Shown one piece after another: positions 1 to 8,811 of a stretch of DNA of 15,804 nt. The number at the start of each line of letters is the position of its first letter. Position 1 is the first letter of the stretch. A program made the translations under genes and the position numbers. The notes beneath the pieces are model-generated. The model searched no databases. It worked only from the letters and a program-made list of their open reading frames with translations, and was not told the origin of the DNA. Source of the stretch: an uncultured Bacteroidota bacterium (GTDB lineage Bacteria; Bacteroidota; Bacteroidia; Flavobacteriales; Flavobacteriaceae); assembly GCA_903819815.1 (NCBI GenBank), contig CAIJFC010000157.1:1-15804 (forward strand), read 5' to 3'.

Positions 1-6
1 ATAGTT

Positions 7-1254
7 TTGAAAATAAAAAAATCGTCAATAATACGGATTATTTTACTTACACTTTTTTTTGGATTAACTCAAAGTGATTACGCTCAGCAATCGGTATCTT
101 TTAATTCTCCAGTAAATACCAGAACCAAGCCAATTGAATTGCAAATTAAAAAAACATACGAATTAGAAAAAGCGGGTGTTTTTGCAAGTAATGAATTTGA
201 TGGGGCGAGATTAAGTGACTTTACTCTAGAAAACGACAGTACCGCAACTGTAATAATTAAACCCGAAAATTCCCCTATAAACAATAGTGGTTACTATGCT
301 TTCAAAACTTGGTCAAGTTCTCCAAAATCTTTTTATTTTACCTTTCAATATCCTAAGGACTATAAACACAGGTACATCCCAAAACTGAAGATAAATAATA
401 ATTGGACTGCTATTGACCCTGCTTTTGTTTATAAAAACGACAGTATTGTTACCATTAAACTGAATCTAAGTAAGGAACCCATTTTGGTTGCGGCTCAAGA
501 AATCCAATCTTCAACAGAGGTGAAAAATTGGTACACGAGTCTGGTTTCAGGAAAAGAATATGTCACTGTTAAAAGTGCGGGAAATTCGGTACTTGGTAAA
601 AATATTCCTGTACTAGACATCTATAAAGGGGATAAAAAAAATAAAAAAATTATTGTTTTACTCACGCGCCAGCATCCACCAGAAACCACTGGATATTATG
701 CTTTTCAAAGTTTTTTAGAAACTATCCTAGACGACTCAGAACTGTCGGATGTTTTTTTAAAAACCTACCGTATTATTGCTTTTCCAATAGTGAATCCTGA
801 TGGGGTTGACCTTGGGCATTGGCGACATAATTATGGCGGAATTGATTTAAACAGAGATTGGTCCGTTTACAATCAGCCGGAAATTAAACAAATCGTAAAA
901 TTCATAAATACTGCCTCAGAAGATGATGAAGGGGATATTATTCTGGGATTGGATTTCCATTCCACTACTAAAGATGTTTTTTATACCAATAAAAAAAGAG
1001 AGAACACTTCAATGCCCAACTTCATTGATTATTGGTTTGCCGGATTAGAACGAAATATACCGGGTTATAAAGTGAATGAATCATCTGGAAATAGTCAAGA
1101 ACCCGTTTCTAAAGGGTGGTTTTTATATGGCCACAATGCCGTTGGCGTAACCTACGAAATTGGTGATGCCACTCCCAAAGAAGACATTGTAATTAGAGGT
1201 CAAGTTTCAGCCCAGGAAATGATGAAAATACTAGTTTATATACTAAAACCATAA
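7..1254 (+). CDS. Secreted M14-family zinc carboxypeptidase-like protein
   Basis: This is a probable metallopeptidase that trims peptides outside the cytoplasm. The first 27 residues form a signal peptide: a KIKK start, a hydrophobic core and a break near YAQQ. Residues about 30-165 look like a beta-rich N-terminal domain, and the M14 catalytic domain follows. Visible motifs are HxxE at H223/E226 (HPPE, zinc ligands), NPDG at 263-266, NR at 282-283 (substrate carboxylate binding in this family), H318 in LDFHS (third zinc ligand) and E384 in VTYEIGD (general base). All key residues are present, so the enzyme should be active. The start used is a TTG at 7, which gives a well-formed leader. The frame stays open to base 1, so an upstream start outside the window cannot be excluded. 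It lies 40 bases before the SusC gene with no terminator between, so co-transcription is likely. Substrate specificity cannot be read from the sequence. Confidence 0.85.
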   Translation: MKIKKSSIIRIILLTLFFGLTQSDYAQQSVSFNSPVNTRTKPIELQIKKTYELEKAGVFASNEFDGARLSDFTLENDSTATVIIKPENSPINNSGYYAFKTWSSSPKSFYFTFQYPKDYKHRYIPKLKINNNWTAIDPAFVYKNDSIVTIKLNLSKEPILVAAQEIQSSTEVKNWYTSLVSGKEYVTVKSAGNSVLGKNIPVLDIYKGDKKNKKIIVLLTRQHPPETTGYYAFQSFLETILDDSELSDVFLKTYRIIAFPIVNPDGVDLGHWRHNYGGIDLNRDWSVYNQPEIKQIVKFINTASEDDEGDIILGLDFHSTTKDVFYTNKKRENTSMPNFIDYWFAGLERNIPGYKVNESSGNSQEPVSKGWFLYGHNAVGVTYEIGDATPKEDIVIRGQVSAQEMMKILVYILKP

Positions 1255-1294
1255 ATAAAAAACCATCTATTAATTAAACCAAAATAAAAATAAA

Positions 1295-4200
1295 ATGAAT
1301 AAAAAAATACTTTTATCATTGTGCTTAACACTATTTTTTTGTGGCATTTCGATAGCGCAACAAAAAACGATAACAGGAACGGTCAACGATCGCGTTGGTC
1401 CATTGCCTGGAGCGTCAATTCTAGAAAAGGGCACTAATAATGGAACTACTTCAGATTTCAATGGTGCTTTCAGTTTGAAAGTTACTAGTGAAGAGGCGAT
1501 AATTATCGTAAATTTTATAGGATTTGCACCTCAAGAAATTGCTGTTAAAGATAAAATAAAACTAAATATAGTTTTAGAAGAAAGTGCGCTAGCGCTAAAC
1601 GAAGTCGTAGTCAATTCATTAGGATTGGAAGTAAATAAAAGAACGTTAGGATCCACTTATACTAAAGTCACGGCAGATCAATTAACCAATTCGGGTGAAA
1701 CAAGCGTAATTAATTCTTTGCAAGGAAAAGCTTCCGGTGTTAGAATTGCAAGAGCAAATGGTGATCCTGGTGCGGGTTCAAACATACAAATTAGAGGGGC
1801 AAATACGATTAATGGAAATACGCAGCCATTGGTTATATTGGATGGTGTACCCATTAGTAATGACAATTTATATGGAAATAGTAGTAACGTTTCTGGAACA
1901 TCCCAACAATCAAGATTGAATGATATTAATGAAGATGATATTGAATCGATTACAGTTCTAAAAGGAGCATCGGCAGCAGCAGTTTGGGGTTCTGAAGCAG
2001 CTAATGGTGTTTTGGTGATTACCACAAAAAAAGGTAAAAAAACAGGAAAAATTAATGTAGAATTTAAATCTACGGTGTCATTTGACAAAATAGCACAGTT
2101 GCATCCGCTTCAATCCAATTATGGACAAGGAACAGGCGGTGTTTCTGCCGACTTAAGTAATATTACGACTAACACAATTCCAGTTGGATCATGGGGAGAT
2201 AGAATTTCTACAAGATCAGGTGCTGCAGATGACTATTTTACCAGAGCCGAAAAAGGGTATTTTATTGGGGAAGATGGATTGGAATATTTATTGATAAAAA
2301 CTAAAAATTCTAGAAATACTTATATCGATGAAAATCAAAGCAAAGTATTTCAAAATGCAACGTCTGTTAAAAATAATTTAAGTTTTGGAAATGCAAATGA
2401 AGATGGAAACTACCGCGTTAGTTTTGGAAGTATTGACCAAAAAGGTTTTATCAATGAAAGTGATTATAAAAAAACAAATATTGGTTTTAACGGGAAGTAT
2501 ATTTTTAATCCAAAAATGAGCATAACTACGAAGTTGGATTATGCACACACCGAATCCAATAGAATCCAACAAAACTCTAGTATTGCGGGTTTGTTATTAG
2601 GTTTGTTGAGAAATGCCCCCGATTTTGATATTTCACAATATGTTGGAGATTATTACAGCCCTACAGGTCAGTTATACCCAAAAAGACAACGTTCTTATAG
2701 AAACCCAATTGGGGAGTTTGCAAATCCGGGTTACAATAATCCGTTATGGACTTTATACAAACAAAAAGCACCTAATTTGGTCGATCGATTTATTTTTTCT
2801 ACCGATTTGAATTATAAAGCAAATCAATGGTTGTCTTTGAAATTCAGAGGAAGCTATGATACTTATAATGACGAAAGGCGTTATTTTTCGCCTGTAAATT
2901 CAGCTAGTTTTACTGCGGGTTCGTTTAGATTGGATAATATAAACAACAAAATATTAAATTTTGATGTAATTGCCCAAACCAAGACATTCAGTTTGTCACA
3001 AACTATAAATGGAAACTTTATTTTGGGTTATAATTTTAATGATCGAGATAGAAAAAGTGTTTACAATGAAGGAACTAACTTTCTGATAAACAGCATGGCT
3101 CAAACCTTTGCTAATGTTTCACAATTGGACCCTACAGTTAATTTAACTAGGAAAATTGCTTCTTATAGAACCTATGTTACCTCTTCTTTTGATTACAAAA
3201 AGCAACTTTTCCTTAATACATCTGTTGCGTTAGAAAAAGCATCGAGCATGTTAGGGTCTTTTATATATCCTTCTATTGATGCCTCTTGGGTATTTTCAGA
3301 TTTGAAATTTTTTGAAAACAATAAAATACTAAGTTCTGGGAAAATCAGAACGGGTGTAGGACAAGTTGGAGTAAAGCCAAACCCTCATGAATTCCAAACC
3401 ACCTATCAAACACCAACGTATTCAGATTACGATGATCCTTTAAATTTATTCCTTTTTGGAGGTGGCTTTAGCTACAACAGTAACTTGGGAAACAGAAATT
3501 TAAAACCTGAAATCAAAACTGAATATGAATTGGGAGCCGATTTGAAATTCTTCAATAACCGTTTGACTTTAAGTGGTACCTATTACTATAATACGATAGT
3601 CAATGTATTGCTAGACATTCCATTAACTCCAAGTACTGGTGCAAATTATATTTATGGAAATGGTGGGGCATTGAAAAATAAAGGTTTAGAATTTGATTTT
3701 GACTTGCAATTATTAAAATCTAAAAAAGGGCTAAATGCTGCTATTTATGGCAATTATAATAATAATAAAAATGAAGTAACCGATATTCAAGGGGCAACTT
3801 CGCTTGCGTTGACCAGTGAAGCAATTAGTTCTAGAGCAGTAGTTGGTCACCAATTGGGTACTCTTTGGGGCACTAGAGCCTTACGAAATGCGGATGGAAC
3901 TTTCAACTTAGATGCCAACGGATTTCCACAATTAGATTCTGAACAAGGAATAATAGGAGACCCAAATCCAGATTGGCGTGGAGCGTTTGGTTTTAAAGCG
4001 GATTACAAAGGTTTTTTTGGAAATATTATGTTTGAAACCTCTCAAGGAGGTGATTTTGCGGAACGTACCCGTTTCATTTTGGGGAGTTTTGGTACTTCTG
4101 AAGAAGTGGGTAACGATGTTATTCCTTCAACAAACATTAGAGACCGTGCGGGAGTTCTTCATCTAGCTGGAGTTCCTGTACGTGGAAACATTAGAGATTT

Positions 4201-4543
4201 TGGAGCAGGTCCAGTTTTATTAAATGAAGCCTACTATACCACTATTGGTGGTGGTTTAGGAGCTTCGGTTATTAATGAATTTGCGATAAACAATAATGCT
4301 TCTTGGACTCGTTTAAGCGAACTTACTCTTGGATATACATTAAATTCTAAGGGTTTCAAGAAGAAAACAAAATTAGCCTCAGCAACATTTACTCTAACAG
4401 GGCGAAATTTAGCTATTTGGACTAATTTATTGGGAGTAGATCCTCAGACCAATCAAACTGGTGTTGGCAATGGTTTTGGAATTGATTATTTTACAAATCC
4501 GGCATCAAAAACGTACTTATTCACATTACAAATTAAATATTAA
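1295..4543 (+). CDS. SusC/RagA-type TonB-dependent outer-membrane transporter
   Basis: This is the large energy-coupled outer-membrane channel of a SusCD pair, importing an oligomer captured by its SusD partner. At 1082 residues it has the usual length for the family. Order of parts: signal peptide to about A21, a CarboxypepD_reg-like beta domain (about 25-95, TGTV..PLPGA..), a NEVVV segment at 102-106, and the plug domain (about 110-250). The plug has LQGKASGVRI (142-151), a QIRG motif at 165-168, LDGVPI and the WGSEAANGVLVITTKKG signature near 231-247. A beta-barrel follows and ends in the aromatic residue Y. It starts at ATG 1295, after the M14 peptidase gene. The SusD gene starts five bases after its stop, so the two are translationally close-coupled. 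The peptide-cleaving neighbours suggest a peptide rather than a glycan as cargo; this is inference from context. Confidence 0.96.
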   Translation: MNKKILLSLCLTLFFCGISIAQQKTITGTVNDRVGPLPGASILEKGTNNGTTSDFNGAFSLKVTSEEAIIIVNFIGFAPQEIAVKDKIKLNIVLEESALALNEVVVNSLGLEVNKRTLGSTYTKVTADQLTNSGETSVINSLQGKASGVRIARANGDPGAGSNIQIRGANTINGNTQPLVILDGVPISNDNLYGNSSNVSGTSQQSRLNDINEDDIESITVLKGASAAAVWGSEAANGVLVITTKKGKKTGKINVEFKSTVSFDKIAQLHPLQSNYGQGTGGVSADLSNITTNTIPVGSWGDRISTRSGAADDYFTRAEKGYFIGEDGLEYLLIKTKNSRNTYIDENQSKVFQNATSVKNNLSFGNANEDGNYRVSFGSIDQKGFINESDYKKTNIGFNGKYIFNPKMSITTKLDYAHTESNRIQQNSSIAGLLLGLLRNAPDFDISQYVGDYYSPTGQLYPKRQRSYRNPIGEFANPGYNNPLWTLYKQKAPNLVDRFIFSTDLNYKANQWLSLKFRGSYDTYNDERRYFSPVNSASFTAGSFRLDNINNKILNFDVIAQTKTFSLSQTINGNFILGYNFNDRDRKSVYNEGTNFLINSMAQTFANVSQLDPTVNLTRKIASYRTYVTSSFDYKKQLFLNTSVALEKASSMLGSFIYPSIDASWVFSDLKFFENNKILSSGKIRTGVGQVGVKPNPHEFQTTYQTPTYSDYDDPLNLFLFGGGFSYNSNLGNRNLKPEIKTEYELGADLKFFNNRLTLSGTYYYNTIVNVLLDIPLTPSTGANYIYGNGGALKNKGLEFDFDLQLLKSKKGLNAAIYGNYNNNKNEVTDIQGATSLALTSEAISSRAVVGHQLGTLWGTRALRNADGTFNLDANGFPQLDSEQGIIGDPNPDWRGAFGFKADYKGFFGNIMFETSQGGDFAERTRFILGSFGTSEEVGNDVIPSTNIRDRAGVLHLAGVPVRGNIRDFGAGPVLLNEAYYTTIGGGLGASVINEFAINNNASWTRLSELTLGYTLNSKGFKKKTKLASATFTLTGRNLAIWTNLLGVDPQTNQTGVGNGFGIDYFTNPASKTYLFTLQIKY

Positions 4544-4548
4544 GAGTT

Positions 4549-5991
4549 ATGAAAACTAAATTAATTTCTGGAATAATAACACTATTTTTAGTGCTTTCAT
4601 GCGATAGTTCATTTGAAGATTTGAACAACAATCAAAACAGCATCACAACGGATGAGGTTATACCCCCTACATTATTGATAAAAGGAACTATGTTGGCTAA
4701 TGTAGCTATCAATCAAAGTCATTTACAAAGAATTGCAGGGATGTGGACCGGTCAATATAGAGGTGAAATTTCATTGTACCTTGGAATATACAATTATGAT
4801 ATTTCATCCCAAGAATCAACCAGCGCTTGGAGCTATTTGTATAATGGTATGTTAAAACAGTTTAGCGAAATAAATAAATATTATGCTATAAATGGAACCG
4901 ACACCGAAGGACAATTAATTAAAGGTATTTGTAAAGTACTTGAGGCGAATGCTGTGGGAACCGCTACTTCTATATGGGGAGATATTCCATATTCTGAAGC
5001 AGTAAATCCAGCGATTAGTGATCCAGCATTTGATAGACAATTGACTATTTATAACGCTTTGCAAACAAAATTAGACGAAGCAATAGTATTGCTTAGCGAT
5101 CCAACTACTAAAAATACGCTCGCAGAAGATATCTTTTTTGCAGGAAATAAAGACAAATGGAAAAAAACAGCCTACACCTTAAAAGCAAGATATTATCTAG
5201 AAACCAGACAATATGCTTTGGCTTATGCCGCTGCTTTAAATGGAATTTCTGATTATGCAGGAACCATGAAATTCACACCACCTTCAACAGGATTAACAGG
5301 TGCAGAAAATCTTTTATACCGATTTATGATAGGAACTAGAGTTGGATATTTATCCGTAAACAATACTTTTTGTAGAAATTTATTAGACACCCAAACCAGT
5401 TTTCCAACAATTTCTAGAAGAAACGTTAAAACAAATGAGCAAGCAAGAAGAAATCATCTAAATGCGGGTTCGATTACTGGAACTGGAACTACAACAATTA
5501 TCAATGGTGAATTTAAACCGATGGATTTGGTTACGTACCAGGAAAATTTATTAATATTGGCCGAAACAGGAACCAGAACCGTAAGTTTTAACGAAGGATT
5601 GCTTCAACTTAATAAAGTGCGTACCTTCTTGGCATCTGCCGATTCTTTTGATAAAAGAGCTGCAACGGATGTAAAACTATATACTGCCTATGTCGCTACT
5701 GATTTTGCTAATGGAGGATTGGAAAATTTGGATAATATTAATAGCACAAGAGCCTTGTTAAGAGAAATTATTGAAGAACGTTATGTAACTGGATTCGGCA
5801 CCTTCATGCCTTGGAACGATGCAAGAAGGTTGCGAAAAAACGAGTATGACATTGCGGTAAAAATTCCACTTAACAATACCACAGCTACACTGCATCCCGA
5901 ACGATTTTTAATTTCTCAAGACGAAATTAATACCAATTCGAATGCTCCAACAGGACTTACCATTTTTACCCCAACACAATTAAATGAATAA
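4549..5991 (+). CDS. SusD/RagB-family nutrient-binding outer-membrane lipoprotein
   Basis: This is the surface substrate-binding lid of the SusCD transporter. A lipoprotein signal with lipobox LVLSC puts the lipidated cysteine at residue 18. The mature start (SSFEDLNNNQNS.., then EVIPPTLL) and the 480-residue length fit the SusD-like group often annotated SusD-like_2. The TPR-like helical part includes the conserved-looking SAWSYLYNGML region and the stretch about 120-180 with TSIWGDIPYSEAV. The C-terminal segment carries PWNDARRLRKNE (near 421-432), which is typical of this group. It starts five bases after the SusC stop codon, which is standard for these pairs. The bound ligand cannot be deduced from sequence. 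A hairpin follows the stop codon. Confidence 0.94.
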   Translation: MKTKLISGIITLFLVLSCDSSFEDLNNNQNSITTDEVIPPTLLIKGTMLANVAINQSHLQRIAGMWTGQYRGEISLYLGIYNYDISSQESTSAWSYLYNGMLKQFSEINKYYAINGTDTEGQLIKGICKVLEANAVGTATSIWGDIPYSEAVNPAISDPAFDRQLTIYNALQTKLDEAIVLLSDPTTKNTLAEDIFFAGNKDKWKKTAYTLKARYYLETRQYALAYAAALNGISDYAGTMKFTPPSTGLTGAENLLYRFMIGTRVGYLSVNNTFCRNLLDTQTSFPTISRRNVKTNEQARRNHLNAGSITGTGTTTIINGEFKPMDLVTYQENLLILAETGTRTVSFNEGLLQLNKVRTFLASADSFDKRAATDVKLYTAYVATDFANGGLENLDNINSTRALLREIIEERYVTGFGTFMPWNDARRLRKNEYDIAVKIPLNNTTATLHPERFLISQDEINTNSNAPTGLTIFTPTQLNE

Positions 5992-6012
5992 AAATTGATT
6001 TTATGATTAAAT

Positions 6013-6048
6013 AAAAGGTTGTTTAAGAATTCTTGGCAACCTTTTTTT
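6013..6048 (+). terminator. Hairpin after susD-like gene: terminator or attenuator
   Basis: A perfect 9-bp stem, AAAAGGTTG (6013-6021) with CAACCTTTT (6037-6045), has a 15-base loop and a T tract at 6042-6048. It has the form of a rho-independent terminator. Only 20 bases separate it from the next ATG at 6069, which leaves no room for a promoter. It may therefore let part of the transcription through and lower expression of the enzymes relative to the transporter. Confidence 0.75.
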
Positions 6049-6068
6049 AAGTTAAAAAACAAATAAAT

Positions 6069-7622
6069 ATGAAAATCCATTCGTTATTTCTTGTGTTATT
6101 TTTATTTGTAATCCTATCCTGCGCTTCCAAGAAAAAAGTTGAAGCCGATTTAATCATTAAAAATGGAATTGTTTATAATGGTTATGATACTATTCCTGAA
6201 AAAGTTTCAATAGCGATTAAAGGAGATAAAATTATTTTTATAGGAAATGAAAAGTGGGTTCGATTAAAATCCGATAAAACAATTGATGCCAACGGACTCC
6301 TTGTTTGCCCGGGATTTATTGATCCGCACACGCATGCTGACAAAGATTTAATTAAGAAAAGTACCTCTCCTAATTTGCCTTTTTTAATGCAAGGGGTTAC
6401 TACCGTGATTGTTGGAAATGATGGCGAAAGTTATTTTCCAACTATAAAATATAAGACTATTTTTGAAAAAAATGGTTTGGGAACCAACGTAGTTTTATTA
6501 GCAGGTCATGGAACTTTGCGACAAGAAGTAATAGGCAATAGCAAAATTAAAGCCACTCCCGACCAAGTAAAAGCAATGCAAAATTTACTTCAAAAAGAAT
6601 TAGATGCTGGTGCATTTGGTTTGTCAACAGGATTGTTTTACTCTCCAGGAAGTTACGCCGATACACAAGAAGTAATAGATTTGGCAACGGTTGTAGCTAA
6701 AAATGGAGGTATTTACGACACCCATTTACGAGATGAAAGTTCCTATTCTATTGGTTTAATTCCTTCAATTCAAGAAGCTATAGAAATTGGAAAACAAGCA
6801 AAATTACCAATTCATATATCTCACATAAAATGTTTGGGTATCGGTGTTTGGAATGAAAGTGAAGCCATAATTAAATTGATAGAAAAAAGTCGATCCGAAG
6901 GAATTGATATTACCGCCAATCAATATCCTTATGATGCCTCTGCTACTGGACTTAAAGCTGCAGTTGTTCCTAGATGGGCTGAAAGTGGCGGAAATGATTC
7001 CCTTTTTGTCAGGTATAAAAACCCTTTATTGAAAATAAAAATCCTTGAGGAAACTAAAGAAAATATTGCCCTAAGAGGCGGTCCTGAAAAACTTCTAATT
7101 GTAAAATCAGAAGGGAATGCTTATGATGGTAAAAACGTTGCAGAAATTGCTTCAATTTTACAATTATCCCCTGAGGAAACCGTTTTCAAAATTTTAGAAA
7201 AAGGATATGCTAGGGTTGCCTCTTTTAATATGAATGAAAAAGACATACTCAATTTTATGAAGCAGTCCTGGGTTGTAACAGGATCCGATGGTAACGAAGG
7301 ACATCCGAGAAAATACGGTTCGTTTCCAAAAAAATACAATAAATATGTAAAAGAAGACGCCATAATTTCTGTAGCAAAATTCATCAACGGAAGTTCCTCT
7401 GAAACCGCATCGATATTTAAAATTCCAAATCGAGGGAAAATCAAAGAGGGCTATTTTGCAGATGTCATCATTTTTGACCCCAAAACTTTTAAGGACAAAG
7501 CCAATTATACTGATGCAACACTTTATGCTGAAGGATTAAAATACAGCATAATTAATGGCGTTTTAGTTATTGATAATGGGAATTATAACACAAAGCGACC
7601 TGGAAAGGTTTTAATAAAATAA
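6069..7622 (+). CDS. N-acyl-D-amino-acid deacylase-like amidohydrolase lipoprotein
   Basis: This is an amidohydrolase-superfamily enzyme of the D-aminoacylase group, which remove the acyl group from N-acyl-D-amino acids. A signal peptide with lipobox ILSC (C18) predicts membrane anchoring, so it probably acts in the periplasm or at the outer membrane. Residues about 24-85 and 450-517 form the small beta domain around the TIM barrel. Metal-site motifs visible are HTH (H87, H89), THLRDE (H219), ISHIK (H252) and GSDG (D407), plus GHPRKYGSFP at 411-420. At the place where D-aminoacylases have the zinc-binding cysteine (GNCG), this protein has GNDG with D118, so the metal bridge would use a carboxylate. 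The length of 517 is normal. It starts 20 bases after a hairpin and is followed 25 bases on by the next gene, so an operon with both sides is likely. The exact substrate is unknown; a related dipeptidase-like role is possible. Confidence 0.87.
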   Translation: MKIHSLFLVLFLFVILSCASKKKVEADLIIKNGIVYNGYDTIPEKVSIAIKGDKIIFIGNEKWVRLKSDKTIDANGLLVCPGFIDPHTHADKDLIKKSTSPNLPFLMQGVTTVIVGNDGESYFPTIKYKTIFEKNGLGTNVVLLAGHGTLRQEVIGNSKIKATPDQVKAMQNLLQKELDAGAFGLSTGLFYSPGSYADTQEVIDLATVVAKNGGIYDTHLRDESSYSIGLIPSIQEAIEIGKQAKLPIHISHIKCLGIGVWNESEAIIKLIEKSRSEGIDITANQYPYDASATGLKAAVVPRWAESGGNDSLFVRYKNPLLKIKILEETKENIALRGGPEKLLIVKSEGNAYDGKNVAEIASILQLSPEETVFKILEKGYARVASFNMNEKDILNFMKQSWVVTGSDGNEGHPRKYGSFPKKYNKYVKEDAIISVAKFINGSSSETASIFKIPNRGKIKEGYFADVIIFDPKTFKDKANYTDATLYAEGLKYSIINGVLVIDNGNYNTKRPGKVLIK

Positions 7623-7647
7623 GATATTCAATTAAAATTAAGCACTC

Positions 7648-8811
7648 ATGCAAATGAAAAAAATACTATTTCTATTCTTCTATTTGTTTCTTTCACAGAC
7701 ACAATGTTTTTCTCAAACATTGTACGGCACAAATAATTATGTTGAGTATCAAGTTGGAAATTTACCCATTGTAATATCAGTGCCTCATGGTGGCGATTTA
7801 TCCCCGACTTCAATTCCAACAAGAATTTGTAATAATCCCGAAACAGTTACTGATTCCTTCACAATTGAAACTGCCGAACAAATAAAAGCCGCTCTTTTTT
7901 TGGCTACGGGGTGTTATCCCCATGTTATTATTTGTAATTTAAAAAGAACTAAATTAGATTGTAATAGAAATTTAGCAGATGGTGCCTGCGATAATTCACA
8001 AGCAATGACCGCGTGGAACGAGTACCATAATTTTATAACAATGGCCCAAAATGCTGCCAATTCGCAGTACAATAATAAAATACTTTTTGTAGATCTTCAT
8101 GGTCACGGCCATACCATTCAACGTATAGAATTAGGGTACTTATTAAGCGCTAGTGACCTTGAACTTTCCGAAACGACGCTAAATTCTACAGCATATATTA
8201 ATCAAAGTTCGATTAAAAATTTAGTATTAAATAATAGAAATAATTATACCCACACCCAATTATTACGTGGACCAAGTTCGTTTGGAACATTGCTAACCAA
8301 TTTAGGATTTCCTGCGGTTCCGAGTCAGCAAATTCCGTATCCTGGTGCAACAGCAAGTTATTTTAGTGGTGGTTATACAACTGCAAGCCATACCTGTTTT
8401 GATCCTACGATTACTACTAATGGATTTCAAATGGAATTGAATTACGATGGGGTTAGAAATAGCAATTCAAACAGAATACTTTTTGCCGATAAATTCAAAA
8501 ATGCAGTTCTAGAGTATTTAAACACCCACACAAATGTGGTTTTAGGAAATTGTGCCTCTCTATCAACAGATGAAAACAAGGAACCTGAATTAATTTTTTA
8601 TCCAAATCCAGTTAACGATGTATTGAATTTATCTTACATTCAAGAAATGAATGTAGTAAAAGTTTATAACCTAGTTGGTCAAGAATTGTTAAGTAAAAAA
8701 GTAAATTCTAGCACCGCACAAATTGATATTTCAAATTTTGCAAATGGAACGTACTTCATTCAAGTAACAACAGAAACAGCAATGAAAACATTTCGAGTTA
8801 TCAAAAGATAA
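7648..8811 (+). CDS. N-formylglutamate amidohydrolase-like enzyme with T9SS sorting domain
   Basis: This is probably a secreted hydrolase of the N-formylglutamate amidohydrolase (FGase/HutG-like) family, which removes formyl or similar acyl groups from amino acids. A signal peptide covers about residues 1-23. The catalytic domain (about 30-295) shows PHGG (46-49), the family signature KRTKLDCNR (99-107), the AW..YH..I helix (122-130) and a histidine-rich DLHGHGH (149-155), all likely metal or substrate contacts. Residues about 312-387 are a type A T9SS C-terminal domain: FYPNPVNDVLNL, then KVYNLVGQEL, NFANGTYFIQV, and a basic end. The enzyme should therefore cross the outer membrane by type IX secretion, unlike the cytoplasmic HutG. 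Start choice is between ATG 7648 and ATG 7654 (MQM), and either leaves a good leader. It is the last gene of the plus-strand group. The true acyl substrate is unknown. Confidence 0.83.
   Translation: MQMKKILFLFFYLFLSQTQCFSQTLYGTNNYVEYQVGNLPIVISVPHGGDLSPTSIPTRICNNPETVTDSFTIETAEQIKAALFLATGCYPHVIICNLKRTKLDCNRNLADGACDNSQAMTAWNEYHNFITMAQNAANSQYNNKILFVDLHGHGHTIQRIELGYLLSASDLELSETTLNSTAYINQSSIKNLVLNNRNNYTHTQLLRGPSSFGTLLTNLGFPAVPSQQIPYPGATASYFSGGYTTASHTCFDPTITTNGFQMELNYDGVRNSNSNRILFADKFKNAVLEYLNTHTNVVLGNCASLSTDENKEPELIFYPNPVNDVLNLSYIQEMNVVKVYNLVGQELLSKKVNSSTAQIDISNFANGTYFIQVTTETAMKTFRVIKR

Noticed and set aside
1678..2088. Minus-strand open frame of 136 codons inside the SusC gene
   Set aside because: It lies wholly antisense to a strongly supported coding region and shows no domain or start context.
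7121..7444. Minus-strand open frame of 107 codons inside the deacylase gene
   Set aside because: It overlaps conserved catalytic motifs of the plus-strand gene and has no protein-like features of its own.
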